Positions 8,542 to 16,832 of a stretch of 17,221 nucleotides of DNA are shown in pieces; within the stretch, counting starts at the first letter, position 1; each line of letters starts with the position of its first letter. A model generated the notes under the pieces. It was not told where the DNA came from, did not search any database, and was given only the letters and a program-made list of their open reading frames with translations. Source of the DNA: Asterionellopsis glacialis (lineage: Eukaryota > Bacillariophyta > Plagiogrammaphyceae > Rhaphoneidales > Asterionellopsidaceae); contig WKLE02000325.1 in assembly GCA_014885115.2 (NCBI GenBank), positions 27,020 to 44,240 of the forward strand, given 5' to 3'. The translations under genes and the position numbers were made by a program.

Positions 8542-9042
8542 ATGCTTAGGATGAAAACAACTTCAACGAGCGGAATGATGAAATCTCTACTCATTCTATA
8601 TTTTGGCCTTGGAGTGACTCAATCGTTTGTTTTGGTGAAGAATTCTCAGTTTTCAGCATCACAATTGACATCGCAAACATCATTGAAAGCAGCGGTGTCA
8701 TCAAGGAGAACTTTCTTTCTTGGAACAGCTGGTCTTGTTGCTGGAATCGGTACTTGTCACCCTGATCAAGCAGATGCACTGAAACCTAGGGATGAAAAAC
8801 TTTGTGGTACGGGATTCTTTACTAACATTGCACAGTGGAAATGTACAGATATTGGTGATATTTTAGATGAAGGACAATCGAAAGCGCTTGACGCCAAACA
8901 AGAATCGTCAACAGACTCACTTATGTCTAAAATGAATCTAAGCTTTGATGATAATGATGGCGATAGTGGTTCAAATAAGAAAGGTTCTTCCTCTACTGTG
9001 GGTGACGACAAGCAAATCACCAATCGGGAAAGTCAGAATTGA
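8542..9042 (+). CDS. Thylakoid-lumen protein with bipartite plus Tat leader, unknown function
   Basis: A 166-residue precursor with three targeting signals in order. First is a signal peptide (MMKSLLILYFGLGVTQS, about 12-28) ending before FVLVK. Next is a Ser/Thr/Lys transit segment (about 29-52). Last is a twin-arginine thylakoid signal, SSRRTFFLGTAGLVAGIGTC (53-72), ending near ADA|LKP (77-82). The mature protein is about 87 residues. It begins with a compact part containing LCGTGFFTNIAQWKCTDIGD (87-106), with C88 and C101 able to pair, and ends in a disordered Asp/Ser/Lys tail. I do not recognise the family. A small soluble lumen protein is the safest reading, and a photosystem-linked role would be a guess. 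In-frame starts at 8542 and 8551 both suit the signal peptide; the one at 8374 does not. Confidence 0.75.
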   Translation: MLRMKTTSTSGMMKSLLILYFGLGVTQSFVLVKNSQFSASQLTSQTSLKAAVSSRRTFFLGTAGLVAGIGTCHPDQADALKPRDEKLCGTGFFTNIAQWKCTDIGDILDEGQSKALDAKQESSTDSLMSKMNLSFDDNDGDSGSNKKGSSSTVGDDKQITNRESQN

Positions 9043-9358
9043 GGAGCTCTACATGTCGTTTGACTAATCACAGAAAGAGTTGAATAATATGGATTTGTAA
9101 GATGCAATGCTAACATATTTCAACCGTTGAATATCTTACTCACAAGAAATGGGGAAAAACTTCCATGCACAAACATAAAATACTTGCACATCCAACGAAG
9201 TAACCACGGAGCAAATCATTTAAACAAATACGGTGATCCAATGCTATTATTTTTCAAGCTGTCAAAGATAAAGCAGAATACAATAATAAGTTTTAACCTT
9301 TTAGCAATCTAAATTTGAAATGCCTCTGCCTGCACCGAAGAGTAAATGGCGTGCGTCA

Positions 9359-9380
9359 TTTGGCAAAAGCTTTGGCCAAA
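9359..9380. repeat. 22-base near-perfect palindrome
   Basis: It reads TTTGGC AAAAGCTTTG GCCAAA. Twenty of 22 positions match the reverse complement, with one mismatched pair (positions 7 and 16). The sequence could be a protein-binding site. It stands just before a GCGGGAA element (9395-9401), resembling an E2F site, and the C/T tract. Confidence 0.5.
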
Positions 9381-9401
9381 AACACGCCTGGCGAGCGGGA
9401 A

Positions 9402-9462
9402 CTCCCTCTCTCTCTCCCTCCATCCCTCCTTCCTCCCTCCCTCTCTCCCCCCCCCTCTCTCC
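9402..9462 (+). repeat. C/T-rich low-complexity tract
   Basis: About 60 bases almost entirely of C and T, with CTCC/CCTC units and a run of nine to ten C. It is either a simple-sequence expansion or a polypyrimidine promoter tract. The open frames across it encode Ser/Pro/Leu runs on one strand and Arg/Glu/Gly runs on the other, and are not real genes. Confidence 0.8.
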
Positions 9463-9504
9463 TGGAGGACCAAACTATGCGTCATAGAGCAAGACCTGCC
9501 TATA

Positions 9505-9560
9505 AGGTACCTGGCTATGAAAGGTTCCAGGACTAATATCCGATTGGTTACCAGGTACCT
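9505..9560. repeat. Inverted repeat AGGTACCTGG ... CCAGGTACCT
   Basis: Ten-base arms at 9505-9514 and 9551-9560 are exact reverse complements separated by 36 bases. The right arm overlaps TACCAGGTA (9549-9557). It could be two facing binding sites of the recurring motif or a hairpin in a transcript. Confidence 0.6.
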
Positions 9561-10352
9561 CTTTCTCTGAAGAATATTCATCACTGTAGATATTCTCTTG
9601 ATAACTATGATCGCTAGTTTGACATTCAGTGATTAAATGCTACTATTTATTGTCCGGCGGAAACATACATTTAGTATGTCATTGTATACAGTCACATCAA
9701 CTAAAGTATATATTATTTTGATAGTGTTTTGGAGACGAGCATGATCATGTCACAACTGATCTCCACAATCAGTCAATAATTGAGTTTCTCTCTGTTAAGT
9801 TTGTCTGACATCATAAAGGCCTGTATTTTTAAGTTCAAGTCACCATATTATCTATTTTATCAATCACAGATGCGCAACCACTAAACAACACCTTTCCAAT
9901 ATCGTCTGTACTAGCTCGTATCGATAGCACAACACATGACCTTCGGTTGGTGTTGGGATTTTCCGAGCACACTTAATATCATTCGAACCTAATCCATCGC
10001 AGATAACTTGTTTTAGCATCGATGTAGATCATTATTACAAAGCAATATCTCAATCTTCATGCTAAATGAGACCGTCGAGGCCTAAAGTACTCGTACATAA
10101 AAAAAAAGAAACAGGTCGTCGCTTTGTACCTTGTTATCAACCCTTCATTATAGGTGAGACTACTCTATAAAAGGTAAACAAAGACATTCAACACAAAATA
10201 AAATTACACATTTTTTTCACACCAATGAAGAAGGAATCTGTTCTTCGCCGTGCATGAAATTTTAAAAGAACTTTTGCCTTATACAGTACGGTGCTTTCAT
10301 GAATTTTCCTTCTTCTCCGAGTCCGTTCAACCACATTGTTCTAATACATAAC

Positions 10353-11489
10353 CTACATCTCCCATGAACCTTCACGAGGGGCTTCATTTACGGAGCAGCG
10401 GAAGCCACAACTTTCAACTGTCCCCATAGCAAAATCGAAATGGCCAGGACATATCACCAGGGTAGTTTCTGAGGGGTGCACCTTCAATCTACCCTTATGG
10501 CAAGCAGGACAATGTGAAAGAGGACCATTCGTATATCCATCAACAATACGTTCGAATAATTCTTTTTTCTTCCCGGTTACATGTTGTCCATTCTTTTGTA
10601 ACATCTCTTTCATTTGGTAGACTTTGTATTTTTCAAACAAGGCAAGTGCTTTTTTTGGATTTTTACCTTGACTTTTTGAATTTGATGGTTCAATCCAAGG
10701 TCCTCTACGAGGAGCCTCTTCAGCACTACAACAATGTCCACAATGGACAGCGTGTTCCCCATCAAAATATCCCGGACATATGACAGTATCTGGGACGCCT
10801 TCATAAACTTTCAATCGGCCCAGCAAACACTCGGGGCACGAACCAAGACGGCCATACGTTTCTCCGTCGTGGATCCTCTCAAGGAGGACTGCCTTCCGCC
10901 CGGTAACATGTTGTCCATTTTGACGCAGAATCTTTTTGAGTTCGGCCACCTTTTCTTTGGCATGAGGACTCTCAAGCTGTCGGGAGCTTGCCTTCTTCGG
11001 TGAAGGAATTTTGTTTTGGTCTCTGCGGAGTACCCATGCTGGATCATCCTTATGTGCGTTACAATGAAACTCACCAGAGTCCCACTGGCGGCAATTTTCG
11101 GCTGGTTGGTCGCACACAAAACAAAAGCACTTGGGACAATGCTTTGAGTTTGGATTGGTGTTGACATTCTCAGCAGCCGCTGCAAATCTAGTACTGCCGT
11201 TTTCGCTATTGTTCGCTTGGACAAATGCATGAAATGGATGAAGTCCACAATCGCTTCGAGCATGAGCATACTCAATATTAGGATTGAGAATAGATGTACC
11301 ACCCGTGTTCAAAATTTCGACGTCGTTTTCGTAGGAATCATCTTTCTTCGATTTCAGTTCTGGTGAGGACAATGGAGATACTAACCGTGCGAAATTCTTC
11401 ACCTTTTCATTTGACGCTTTCTCTGTCGAAATTGAGACCTTCTCGCGCTTTCGTTTCCTTCGGCCTGTCGTTGCCAGCATGTTGCTCAT
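10353..11489 (-). CDS. Nuclear SAP/PADR1-type zinc-binding protein
   Basis: A 378-residue protein. A basic nuclear localisation stretch lies at 10-17 (RRKRKREK). A Cys/His cluster at 118-145 (HCPKCFCFVCDQPAENC, then HCNAH) resembles a small zinc module seen in some plant proteins. Two similar blocks follow. Each has a SAP-like helix pair (VAELKKILRQNGQHVTGRKA, 181-200; YQMKEMLQKNGQHVTGKKKE, 291-310), then a C-x2-C...C...C zinc site (218/221/238/250; 327/330/347/361) and a closing APRxGxW segment. SAP motifs bind DNA, and the zinc block resembles the PADR1/third zinc finger of PARP1. No PARP catalytic domain is present. A role in chromatin or DNA-break recognition is inferred. The ATG follows a stop codon directly. 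It is a single exon, with TACCGGTA 335 bases upstream. Confidence 0.75.
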   Translation of the reverse strand: MSNMLATTGRRKRKREKVSISTEKASNEKVKNFARLVSPLSSPELKSKKDDSYENDVEILNTGGTSILNPNIEYAHARSDCGLHPFHAFVQANNSENGSTRFAAAAENVNTNPNSKHCPKCFCFVCDQPAENCRQWDSGEFHCNAHKDDPAWVLRRDQNKIPSPKKASSRQLESPHAKEKVAELKKILRQNGQHVTGRKAVLLERIHDGETYGRLGSCPECLLGRLKVYEGVPDTVICPGYFDGEHAVHCGHCCSAEEAPRRGPWIEPSNSKSQGKNPKKALALFEKYKVYQMKEMLQKNGQHVTGKKKELFERIVDGYTNGPLSHCPACHKGRLKVHPSETTLVICPGHFDFAMGTVESCGFRCSVNEAPREGSWEM

Positions 11490-12144
11490 TCAGCAATTGA
11501 TGAGTTCGGTGATGTCGGTCCCTGTTCAGTTTGTTCTTTTTCAGGGAATAGTCTTTTTTCAAATGTTTTTTGCCGCCACTGTTGGTCTCCCCGTTTTGTT
11601 CGTCGGAAGTGTCGTGAGTGTTCCCACCAGCGTTTGGTGTGTCAGGTGGGACTGCAGACAATCACACACCATCATAATCTCCCTCCAACACCAGGCAGGC
11701 TTCTCGTTTTCTCAATCTCAGTTGACTGCGCAGTGATAATTCGTAGCAGCGCACAGACGTGGACGACCGAACGGACCCTACAGATGGGGAGAGAAGAAAA
11801 AGGTGAGATAATAATAATATGGATACCGGTAGAGAGAAAATCTCAGGTGCTCACCTTTTCCGAAAATCGCAATTTTGACGATGAGTGCGTGAAAGTGCTC
11901 AAGTTCTGCAATAAACTAAATACCTCCTAGAGAAAACCACGATGAATTTTGAATAAACTCAACATGAAGAATTTTAAATCCAGATTTTAAAGTGGCTTCG
12001 AACTCTAGAAAGAAAATGCATGTCGCCTGCAAATTTATTTTGATTGTGAGACATGCTTGAGTTCGATTTATTTTTAAAACATATTCTTAAAAGATATATG
12101 GAGCTGTGGCAAAGCCGCTATTTCGTGGACTTTGTTGTACTTCT
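11490..12144. other. Upstream region of the SAP gene
   Basis: It lies between two minus-strand genes and holds TACCGGTA at 11824-11831. An 84-codon minus-strand frame (11661-11407) overlaps the SAP start in another frame and begins with ATT, so it is not called. The part near 11930-12100 is AT-rich and probably the 3' untranslated region of the next minus-strand gene. Confidence 0.4.
11824..11831. promoter_or_regulatory. Palindrome TACCGGTA
   Basis: A perfect 8-base palindrome in ATACCGGTAG, 335 bases before the SAP gene start. It belongs to the same motif family as the copies in the divergent promoters. Confidence 0.4.
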
Positions 12145-12465
12145 CTAGCGTGGATAACCTGGGTCATAACCACCACTCGTATAATGTCCAGCATTAATAT
12201 CGCTCTCAATCTCATACTCTCCTCTTTGCGTGCCCCCAATCGTAGGGCCATTCCGATACTTGTACGCAAAGGGGTTTTGAACAGAACCAGATAGCTCAAT
12301 ATCGCTTGTGCCTTCACTATTTCGGTTTTGACTGCATGATTTCCGATGACAGGCCTCCCAGGCATAGCACAGAAGTTGACAAAGGCAAAAGAAAATGTAA
12401 AAGAAAATGATTATCCCACAAACAACCCACAAGACCAGAGTCCCAACACTGACAATCATCTTCAT
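12145..12465 (-). CDS. Short single-pass membrane protein, unknown function
   Basis: A 106-residue open frame from an ATG. One long hydrophobic segment at about 4-35 (IVSVGTLVLWVVCGIIIFFY and on) is followed by a polar tail rich in Gly, Ser, Tyr and Asn that ends YDPGYPR. Cysteines at 16, 27, 29, 33, 39 and 44 cluster at and just past the membrane edge, which suggests lipidation or metal binding. No family is recognised. The frame is short, but a clear membrane segment, a balanced tail and a promoter-like region upstream with several TACC motifs support a real gene. It is divergent from the gene at 13207. An extra downstream exon cannot be excluded. Confidence 0.55.
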   Translation of the reverse strand: MKMIVSVGTLVLWVVCGIIIFFYIFFCLCQLLCYAWEACHRKSCSQNRNSEGTSDIELSGSVQNPFAYKYRNGPTIGGTQRGEYEIESDINAGHYTSGGYDPGYPR

Positions 12466-13206
12466 TCAGTGTCACTAAGGAGATTCCTAGGCGATGCGGG
12501 TTGGTCAGCGATAACTTGGCTGATGAGTTGGAGTCAGTCGGGCTACCATAATATCCAAATTCGTCGGTGAAGATGTGACAGGACTGATTTTGATGGCGTT
12601 TCTTGTTTGAGATTTAGTCTACCGTACCAGGTGCGGTCGTTAGGTCCTACCGGTAGCTACCAGGTACTTCTCTAGTTCCTACCTGGTACTTTTTGAGAGT
12701 ACGAGCTCGTAAATAGACTCTGCGACTCTAGAGAGGACCTCTGTTGAACAGGAGGAGGAGGAGCAACAAGCAGAGGGAGTGTCTGTCTGTTGGTAGCACT
12801 ACATCGTTAGCAGCTACAGTACCTGTACCTGGTAAACGAATTCCGAGGAAAAAGACAAAAATATGCTACAAAGGTACCAGGTACTGGGTACCTGTACATG
12901 GACTAGAAGAATGGACAACGATGATACGTTACCCCCGGTTCACCAGGCATGTATTTTTAATAATGCCTGTAAAGGTGTGTACCTGGTATAATAAGATTTA
13001 TCGGGCGTACCCAGGTGTTGCGAGAAAGATTCAAAGAGATAATAAGCAGAGTTCTTGTGAGTGAGTGCACAGAACCCTCTAGAGAGACTATCACATCTTC
13101 AAGGTGTCCTTGCGTATGTTGTGCACTTCAATTCCGACCAATGCATTCTTCTCTCGCTACTAAGCTTATTGATGCAGAAAGCGAAAAGCAGTTGAGTTAC
13201 TAATAC
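12466..13206. promoter_or_regulatory. Divergent promoter with a cluster of TACC(N)GGTA motifs
   Basis: These 741 bases lie between the small membrane protein (-) and the mitochondrial protein gene (+). They hold TACCGGTA at 12648-12655, TACCAGGTA at 12658-12666 and 12875-12883, and TACCTGGTA at 12680-12688, 12827-12835 and 12980-12988. Half-sites lie near 12625, 12821, 12889 and 13008. Open frames across the region have non-ATG starts or no recognisable content. A GAG/GGA triplet run lies near 12750-12765. Confidence 0.6.
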
Positions 13207-14501
13207 ATGCTACCCGTAACCATGAAGACGAACCTAGTTTTCTCTAATATTTGTCGTTTAGGAGTAACTTCTACTAAGATCGGCCTTCTAAGCAGTAATT
13301 TACTCAAGAACAAATTTTGGATGGCATCGCCAGGAGAACGAATGATTTTGCAATGCCGATGTGTGCAACTAACCTCAAAGAATACCAACCGACGCAACAA
13401 TGGCAATGGTGTTGGCGTTGATTACAAAAGTAACCGACTTCATTATGTCAAGCGTAGAAAACCGACATTGGAAGTGGCTCGTGCAATGCCATTGAGTTGC
13501 CAAGAAATGGATAACGCATCACTCATTACATTGGCAGCTTTAAAGAATCATTCAGCTCGTACAGAAGTACTCAAGCGCCACATTATGGTGTAAGTACCAT
13601 CTTCCTTTCTCTAAGTATTTGCGTTTCTCTGTAAAATACTCGTTTGACAACATATTGTACAATTGAAATGTATAAATGAGAATTTTGCCGTTTGATTTTT
13701 GCTCTTCTCTTGCTAATGACTTTCGGCTAATGCTTTTGATTCGATTCAATACATTCTGTCATTTCTATAATTTGCATTACAGAACAGATGAAGTGAATTA
13801 TGAAGAAGCATGTCGTACATTTGCACATGTTGCTCATTACAATCGGAAAGGAATGTTAAGACATACCATTCCCTATAAGGTTGGGATTGTTGTAGCATTA
13901 GGAGGAGCATTTGCATCGATTCCCCTTTGTTTTCATTATGAAACCGTTTCGTACTTTAATGAAATTTATGTTACAGCAGATGTCCCCGATGAAAAAGATT
14001 TGGAAACATTTCTAGAAGTAGGAAGTTGGGCATGGAATTGGATGGAGCCTGTATTAGGTCAAATAAGTTTTTTCTTATTATGTCTCCAATATTCACGGTA
14101 CGTATTTCGTTATATCAAAATTATGCTGATTAGACCTTGATCAACATTTGGTGAATACCAAGAACGAATCCTATTGGGACAAGAACCAATAGCAGTCTTT
14201 CATAAATGCTGCTCTTGTAATGTTGGATACCACTGTTCGATTTCAGTGCCGGTGTGTTCTTTTTAAAACCATGCTATTGCTTCTAACGAACATTCATTTC
14301 ATTATCTACGCCTTCCATGTTCAATTCATCATTTTTAAAAATGAAAAACACAAATACAGTTCTCAACTACAGAATCTTGGGATTAAACCTTACACATCCA
14401 TGATAAAAGAAATGCGAGCTGATCGACTAGCAAAGCAATTCCCAAGATATGATGCCAAGATATTAAAAGATTATTCCAAAACAGACAATTTTTACAACTG
14501 A
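13207..14501 (+). CDS. Putative mitochondrial two-span membrane protein, three exons
   Basis: Three exons, 13207..13589, 13783..14097 and 14360..14501, join in frame to 279 residues. Intron 1 has a GTAAGT donor and a TTACAG acceptor. Intron 2 has GTACGT and ATACAG. Each junction completes one codon (GT|A Val and CG|T Arg), good evidence for the model. The N-terminus is basic and Ser/Leu-rich without acidic residues until about residue 44, fitting a mitochondrial presequence. Hydrophobic segments lie at about 161-180 (VGIVVALGGAFASIPLCFHY) and 216-232 (PVLGQISFFLLCLQYSR), with GSWAWNWMEP before the second. The C-terminal part (about 240-279) is basic and ends in KDYSKTDNFYN. I recognise the general look of a conserved stramenopile protein but no named family or function. 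Confidence 0.78.
13590..13782 (+). other. Intron 1 of the mitochondrial protein gene
   Basis: 193 bases, GTAAGT...TTTGCATTACAG. It interrupts a Val codon after its second base (GT|A). The same frame reads straight on to VTDEVNYEEACRTF. Confidence 0.8.
14098..14359 (+). other. Intron 2 of the mitochondrial protein gene
   Basis: 262 bases, GTACGT...AAATACAG. It interrupts an Arg codon after its second base (CG|T), joining QYSR to SQLQNLGIKPYT. A second AG at 14371-14372 would cut four residues and also keep frame, so the exact acceptor could be either. Confidence 0.7.
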
Positions 14502-15143
14502 TAATCCAAAGGTTGCAAGTGATTATAACTGCTGGTTCGGACACGATTTTAAAAAGAACAATAGCTTTAAAAAGAACAACAGCAGCAACAGTAGCAACGA
14601 CTACGAATAATTTGAGATTCTCGCGTCCAAAGAATTTTTTTTGAATCGGTTTGATGGACGATATGTTTGCCTGACTTAAGCTTACTTATTTTGAGGAATT
14701 TGATATGATCTGTTTGCTGATGTAACAGATTTTGACCCAGGGTCTTGACCATGTGGTTACTCCTTCTGTAAAAAAGCTTTCCACTCTGCAACATGATGAA
14801 CAGATAAATGTAGCAGGGTGAGACCCTACGACAAATTAAATGAGACATGGGAGGGTTTGAGTTGAGATCAACTCATAATAGCAGTTTCCTTTACAAGATA
14901 GGACGAAATTTCACGGCACCAAAAATACAACGAGAAAAGCTATCGCGAATGTAGCTCACTGTGTGCGATAAAAGAACCCGAGAATTCTTTCACTTTACTG
15001 TGTCATTGTGACACATGAAATAGCAAATATATATGATAGAGTTTATAATGAGAGAAGTGTAACTCCATTCACTAGGAGCGACGACAATCCTTTTACGACT
15101 GGTTGCAAATGAACAATAAAATAGTTTGCTTGTTTTTAAAGTT
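14502..15143. other. Convergent 3' region
   Basis: 642 bases between the 3' ends of the mitochondrial protein gene (+) and SET paralog B (-). It contains a short direct repeat of TTTAAAAAGAACAA (14549-14562 and 14566-14579) and an AACAGCAGCAACAGTAGCAA triplet-like stretch just after. No gene and no TACC(N)GGTA motif was seen. Confidence 0.45.
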
Positions 15144-16832
15144 TTACATATTGAACCACAACCAGCCAAATGGTAAGGCAAATTCGGCATAGTCGCACAA
15201 TAATTCTTCTCCAGCCTCAATATCACGAAGTGCATAAAGATTTTCACATCCACCTGGCACCCACTCCGCTTCAAGCATGCAGCCAACATTAACATCGTCC
15301 GAAGTAGTGCCAGAAAGTTCATCTTCTATTTCTCCGTCATTTAAAAGGGAACCCTCATCTAGATCTGTGGCTATGTATGGAGAAGCGGCTGTACCAGCTT
15401 CATCAAAATATGAGACGTATGACCACTGAAGGATGTCACAAACGTATTCTAGGGGGACTGATGCTACAAATCTTCGATAATCGGAACCTTTGTGAAACTT
15501 TGCTGTGTTGTGAGGAAGTTGGATTAAATCACCCTTTTTCACTGATTCTGTTAGAAAGATTCCACGACCGCTCCCTTCGCTCTGTTTGATTTCGATAGGA
15601 ACCCTGAACCCATTAGTCGAAGGAGGGAAAAAGAATGCGTCTTCGTAACCATCAATGGATCTGTATGCCTCTTGAAGTTGTCTCCAGGTGGATTCATCGG
15701 GTATTCTTTGTTCTGTTTCATATTTATCCTCGCACTTTAATAGATGTTCAATGTCAGTGTGATTCATTTGAAAAAAATCTTCCCAATCAATATCTTCATC
15801 ATCCCAGGGCAATTCTCCTGTTTCGACGAAACTTGACATTAAAGAATCGTGTTGATACTTCTTTACACTTCTCTTTGCCGCATTATGAAAGTCGTAATGC
15901 CATTCCCAAGTCTCTGGAACCGTATAATATTCATCAAAGTCAATCAACAATCTTTCTCCAATATCAATATCACGTAGTGCAAAGATATTTAAATCACAAC
16001 CACCTGGCACCCATTCTGCTTCGGGAAGACAACCGGCATTGAAATAGTCGTCGTCCATGCCATTCTCATCCATATCTTCGTCGTTCATAGAAATAGTGAT
16101 AATCGCAGCTTCATCAAGGTCCATACATAGCAAACCATCATGAGGTGCATATACCCAGTGCAATACCTCACAAGCAAGATCAAGAGGGATGGATGCAATG
16201 AATCGTTGGAAGTCTAAAACTCCGTTGAACTTTGCTAGTTGTCGCGGTACCCATACTAATTCACCTGCCTTCACTGGTTGTGTCACATGAACTTCCAACT
16301 GTTTTTCAATGCCACCATACATACCTTCTTTCTCTATTACTTTGACTTGAACTGGCACATAAAAACCATTGTTGACCGATGCGGGAAAGGGAATCGATGA
16401 TTCATGATTTGACCTGACGACAGCGTTATACGTATCCCGGAGTAACATCCAAGTATCTTGGTGAAACATGTAAATTTCATTGTTTTCGGCAAGACGATTT
16501 CTATGCTCCTCACAATCGAATAAATCATCAGTATCGTTCTTCGTAAAACCCGAAAAGTAGTCATCCCAGTCAACTTCTTTATCCAGCCATGGGACTTCTT
16601 TACGATAGTCGAATACAAAGCACATGTCATTTTCAATAATATCTTCATCGCCATTATTATACCGATCATCACCTTTTATTACATCTGGCACAAAATGGTT
16701 TTTACAGAAAGAGTCACTTCTTTCCAGTTTGTCTTGATCTGTAGGTATTGCAGTCACCATGCCAATACATAATTCATTATTCACAACAAAACCTATATGC
16801 ACAGCTGTAACAACACGCCACAAACGACCCAT
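15144..16832 (-). CDS. Tandem divergent SET-domain protein (paralog B)
   Basis: A 562-residue paralog of the protein at 2712-4577, with two units at about residues 88-312 and 348-560. Unit 2 keeps the cofactor loop SEGSGRGIFLTE (418-429), VCDILQWSY, AEWVPGGC and ALRDIEAGEELLCDY (534-548). Unit 1 has KEGMYGGIEKQLEVHVTQ (168-185) in place of the Gly loop, and the end motif reads LLIDFDEY rather than LLCDYxEF. Both units have N-x-G-C (265-268, 515-518) where classical SET enzymes have NHxC. The N-terminus (RVVTAVHIGFVVNNELCIGM) is fairly hydrophobic and could be a weak signal peptide. Its cysteine-containing acidic spacer is unlike paralog A. It probably belongs to the lysine methyltransferase fold family. 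Whether it is active, and on what, is unknown. The first ATG is used and no intron is needed. Confidence 0.8.
   Translation of the reverse strand: MGRLWRVVTAVHIGFVVNNELCIGMVTAIPTDQDKLERSDSFCKNHFVPDVIKGDDRYNNGDEDIIENDMCFVFDYRKEVPWLDKEVDWDDYFSGFTKNDTDDLFDCEEHRNRLAENNEIYMFHQDTWMLLRDTYNAVVRSNHESSIPFPASVNNGFYVPVQVKVIEKEGMYGGIEKQLEVHVTQPVKAGELVWVPRQLAKFNGVLDFQRFIASIPLDLACEVLHWVYAPHDGLLCMDLDEAAIITISMNDEDMDENGMDDDYFNAGCLPEAEWVPGGCDLNIFALRDIDIGERLLIDFDEYYTVPETWEWHYDFHNAAKRSVKKYQHDSLMSSFVETGELPWDDEDIDWEDFFQMNHTDIEHLLKCEDKYETEQRIPDESTWRQLQEAYRSIDGYEDAFFFPPSTNGFRVPIEIKQSEGSGRGIFLTESVKKGDLIQLPHNTAKFHKGSDYRRFVASVPLEYVCDILQWSYVSYFDEAGTAASPYIATDLDEGSLLNDGEIEDELSGTTSDDVNVGCMLEAEWVPGGCENLYALRDIEAGEELLCDYAEFALPFGWLWFNM
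15153..15791 (-). repeat. SET unit 2 of paralog B (motifs kept)
   Basis: About residues 348-560. It opens with DWEDFFQMNHTDIEHLLKC and the RIPDESTWRQLQEAY segment, then the SET core with GSGRG. It is closest to unit 2 of paralog A, sharing KQSEG-x-GRG, RxFVASVP and VCDxLQWSYV. Confidence 0.7.
15897..16571 (-). repeat. SET unit 1 of paralog B (degenerate)
   Basis: About residues 88-312. It opens with DWDDYFSGFTKNDTDDLFDC and the HQDTWMLLRDTY segment. The Gly loop is rearranged and the terminal Tyr of the SET signature is Phe (DFDEY). Confidence 0.65.

Larger units (their letters stand above)
9043..10352. other. 1.3 kb region without a recognisable gene
   Basis: It lies between two converging genes, yet has several promoter-like elements at 9359-9560: a near-perfect palindrome, a GCGGGAA element, a long C/T tract and two TACC-type motifs forming an inverted repeat. 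No open frame here looks like a protein. The right part (9600-10350) is AT-rich with nothing recognisable apart from a short A-run near 10100. A noncoding RNA or short spliced gene is possible. Confidence 0.45.

Noticed and set aside
9309..9584. Ser/Pro/Leu or Arg/Glu/Gly-rich frames across the C/T tract
   Set aside because: They come from simple sequence. None has a sensible start, end or domain.
10811..11302. 163-codon minus-strand frame inside the SAP gene
   Set aside because: It is a shifted frame of the SAP coding sequence, with no domain and no better start.
11407..11661. 84-codon minus-strand open frame overlapping the SAP gene start
   Set aside because: It begins with ATT, overlaps the SAP coding start in another frame and has no recognisable domain. 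The SAP start follows a stop directly and has its own nuclear signal.
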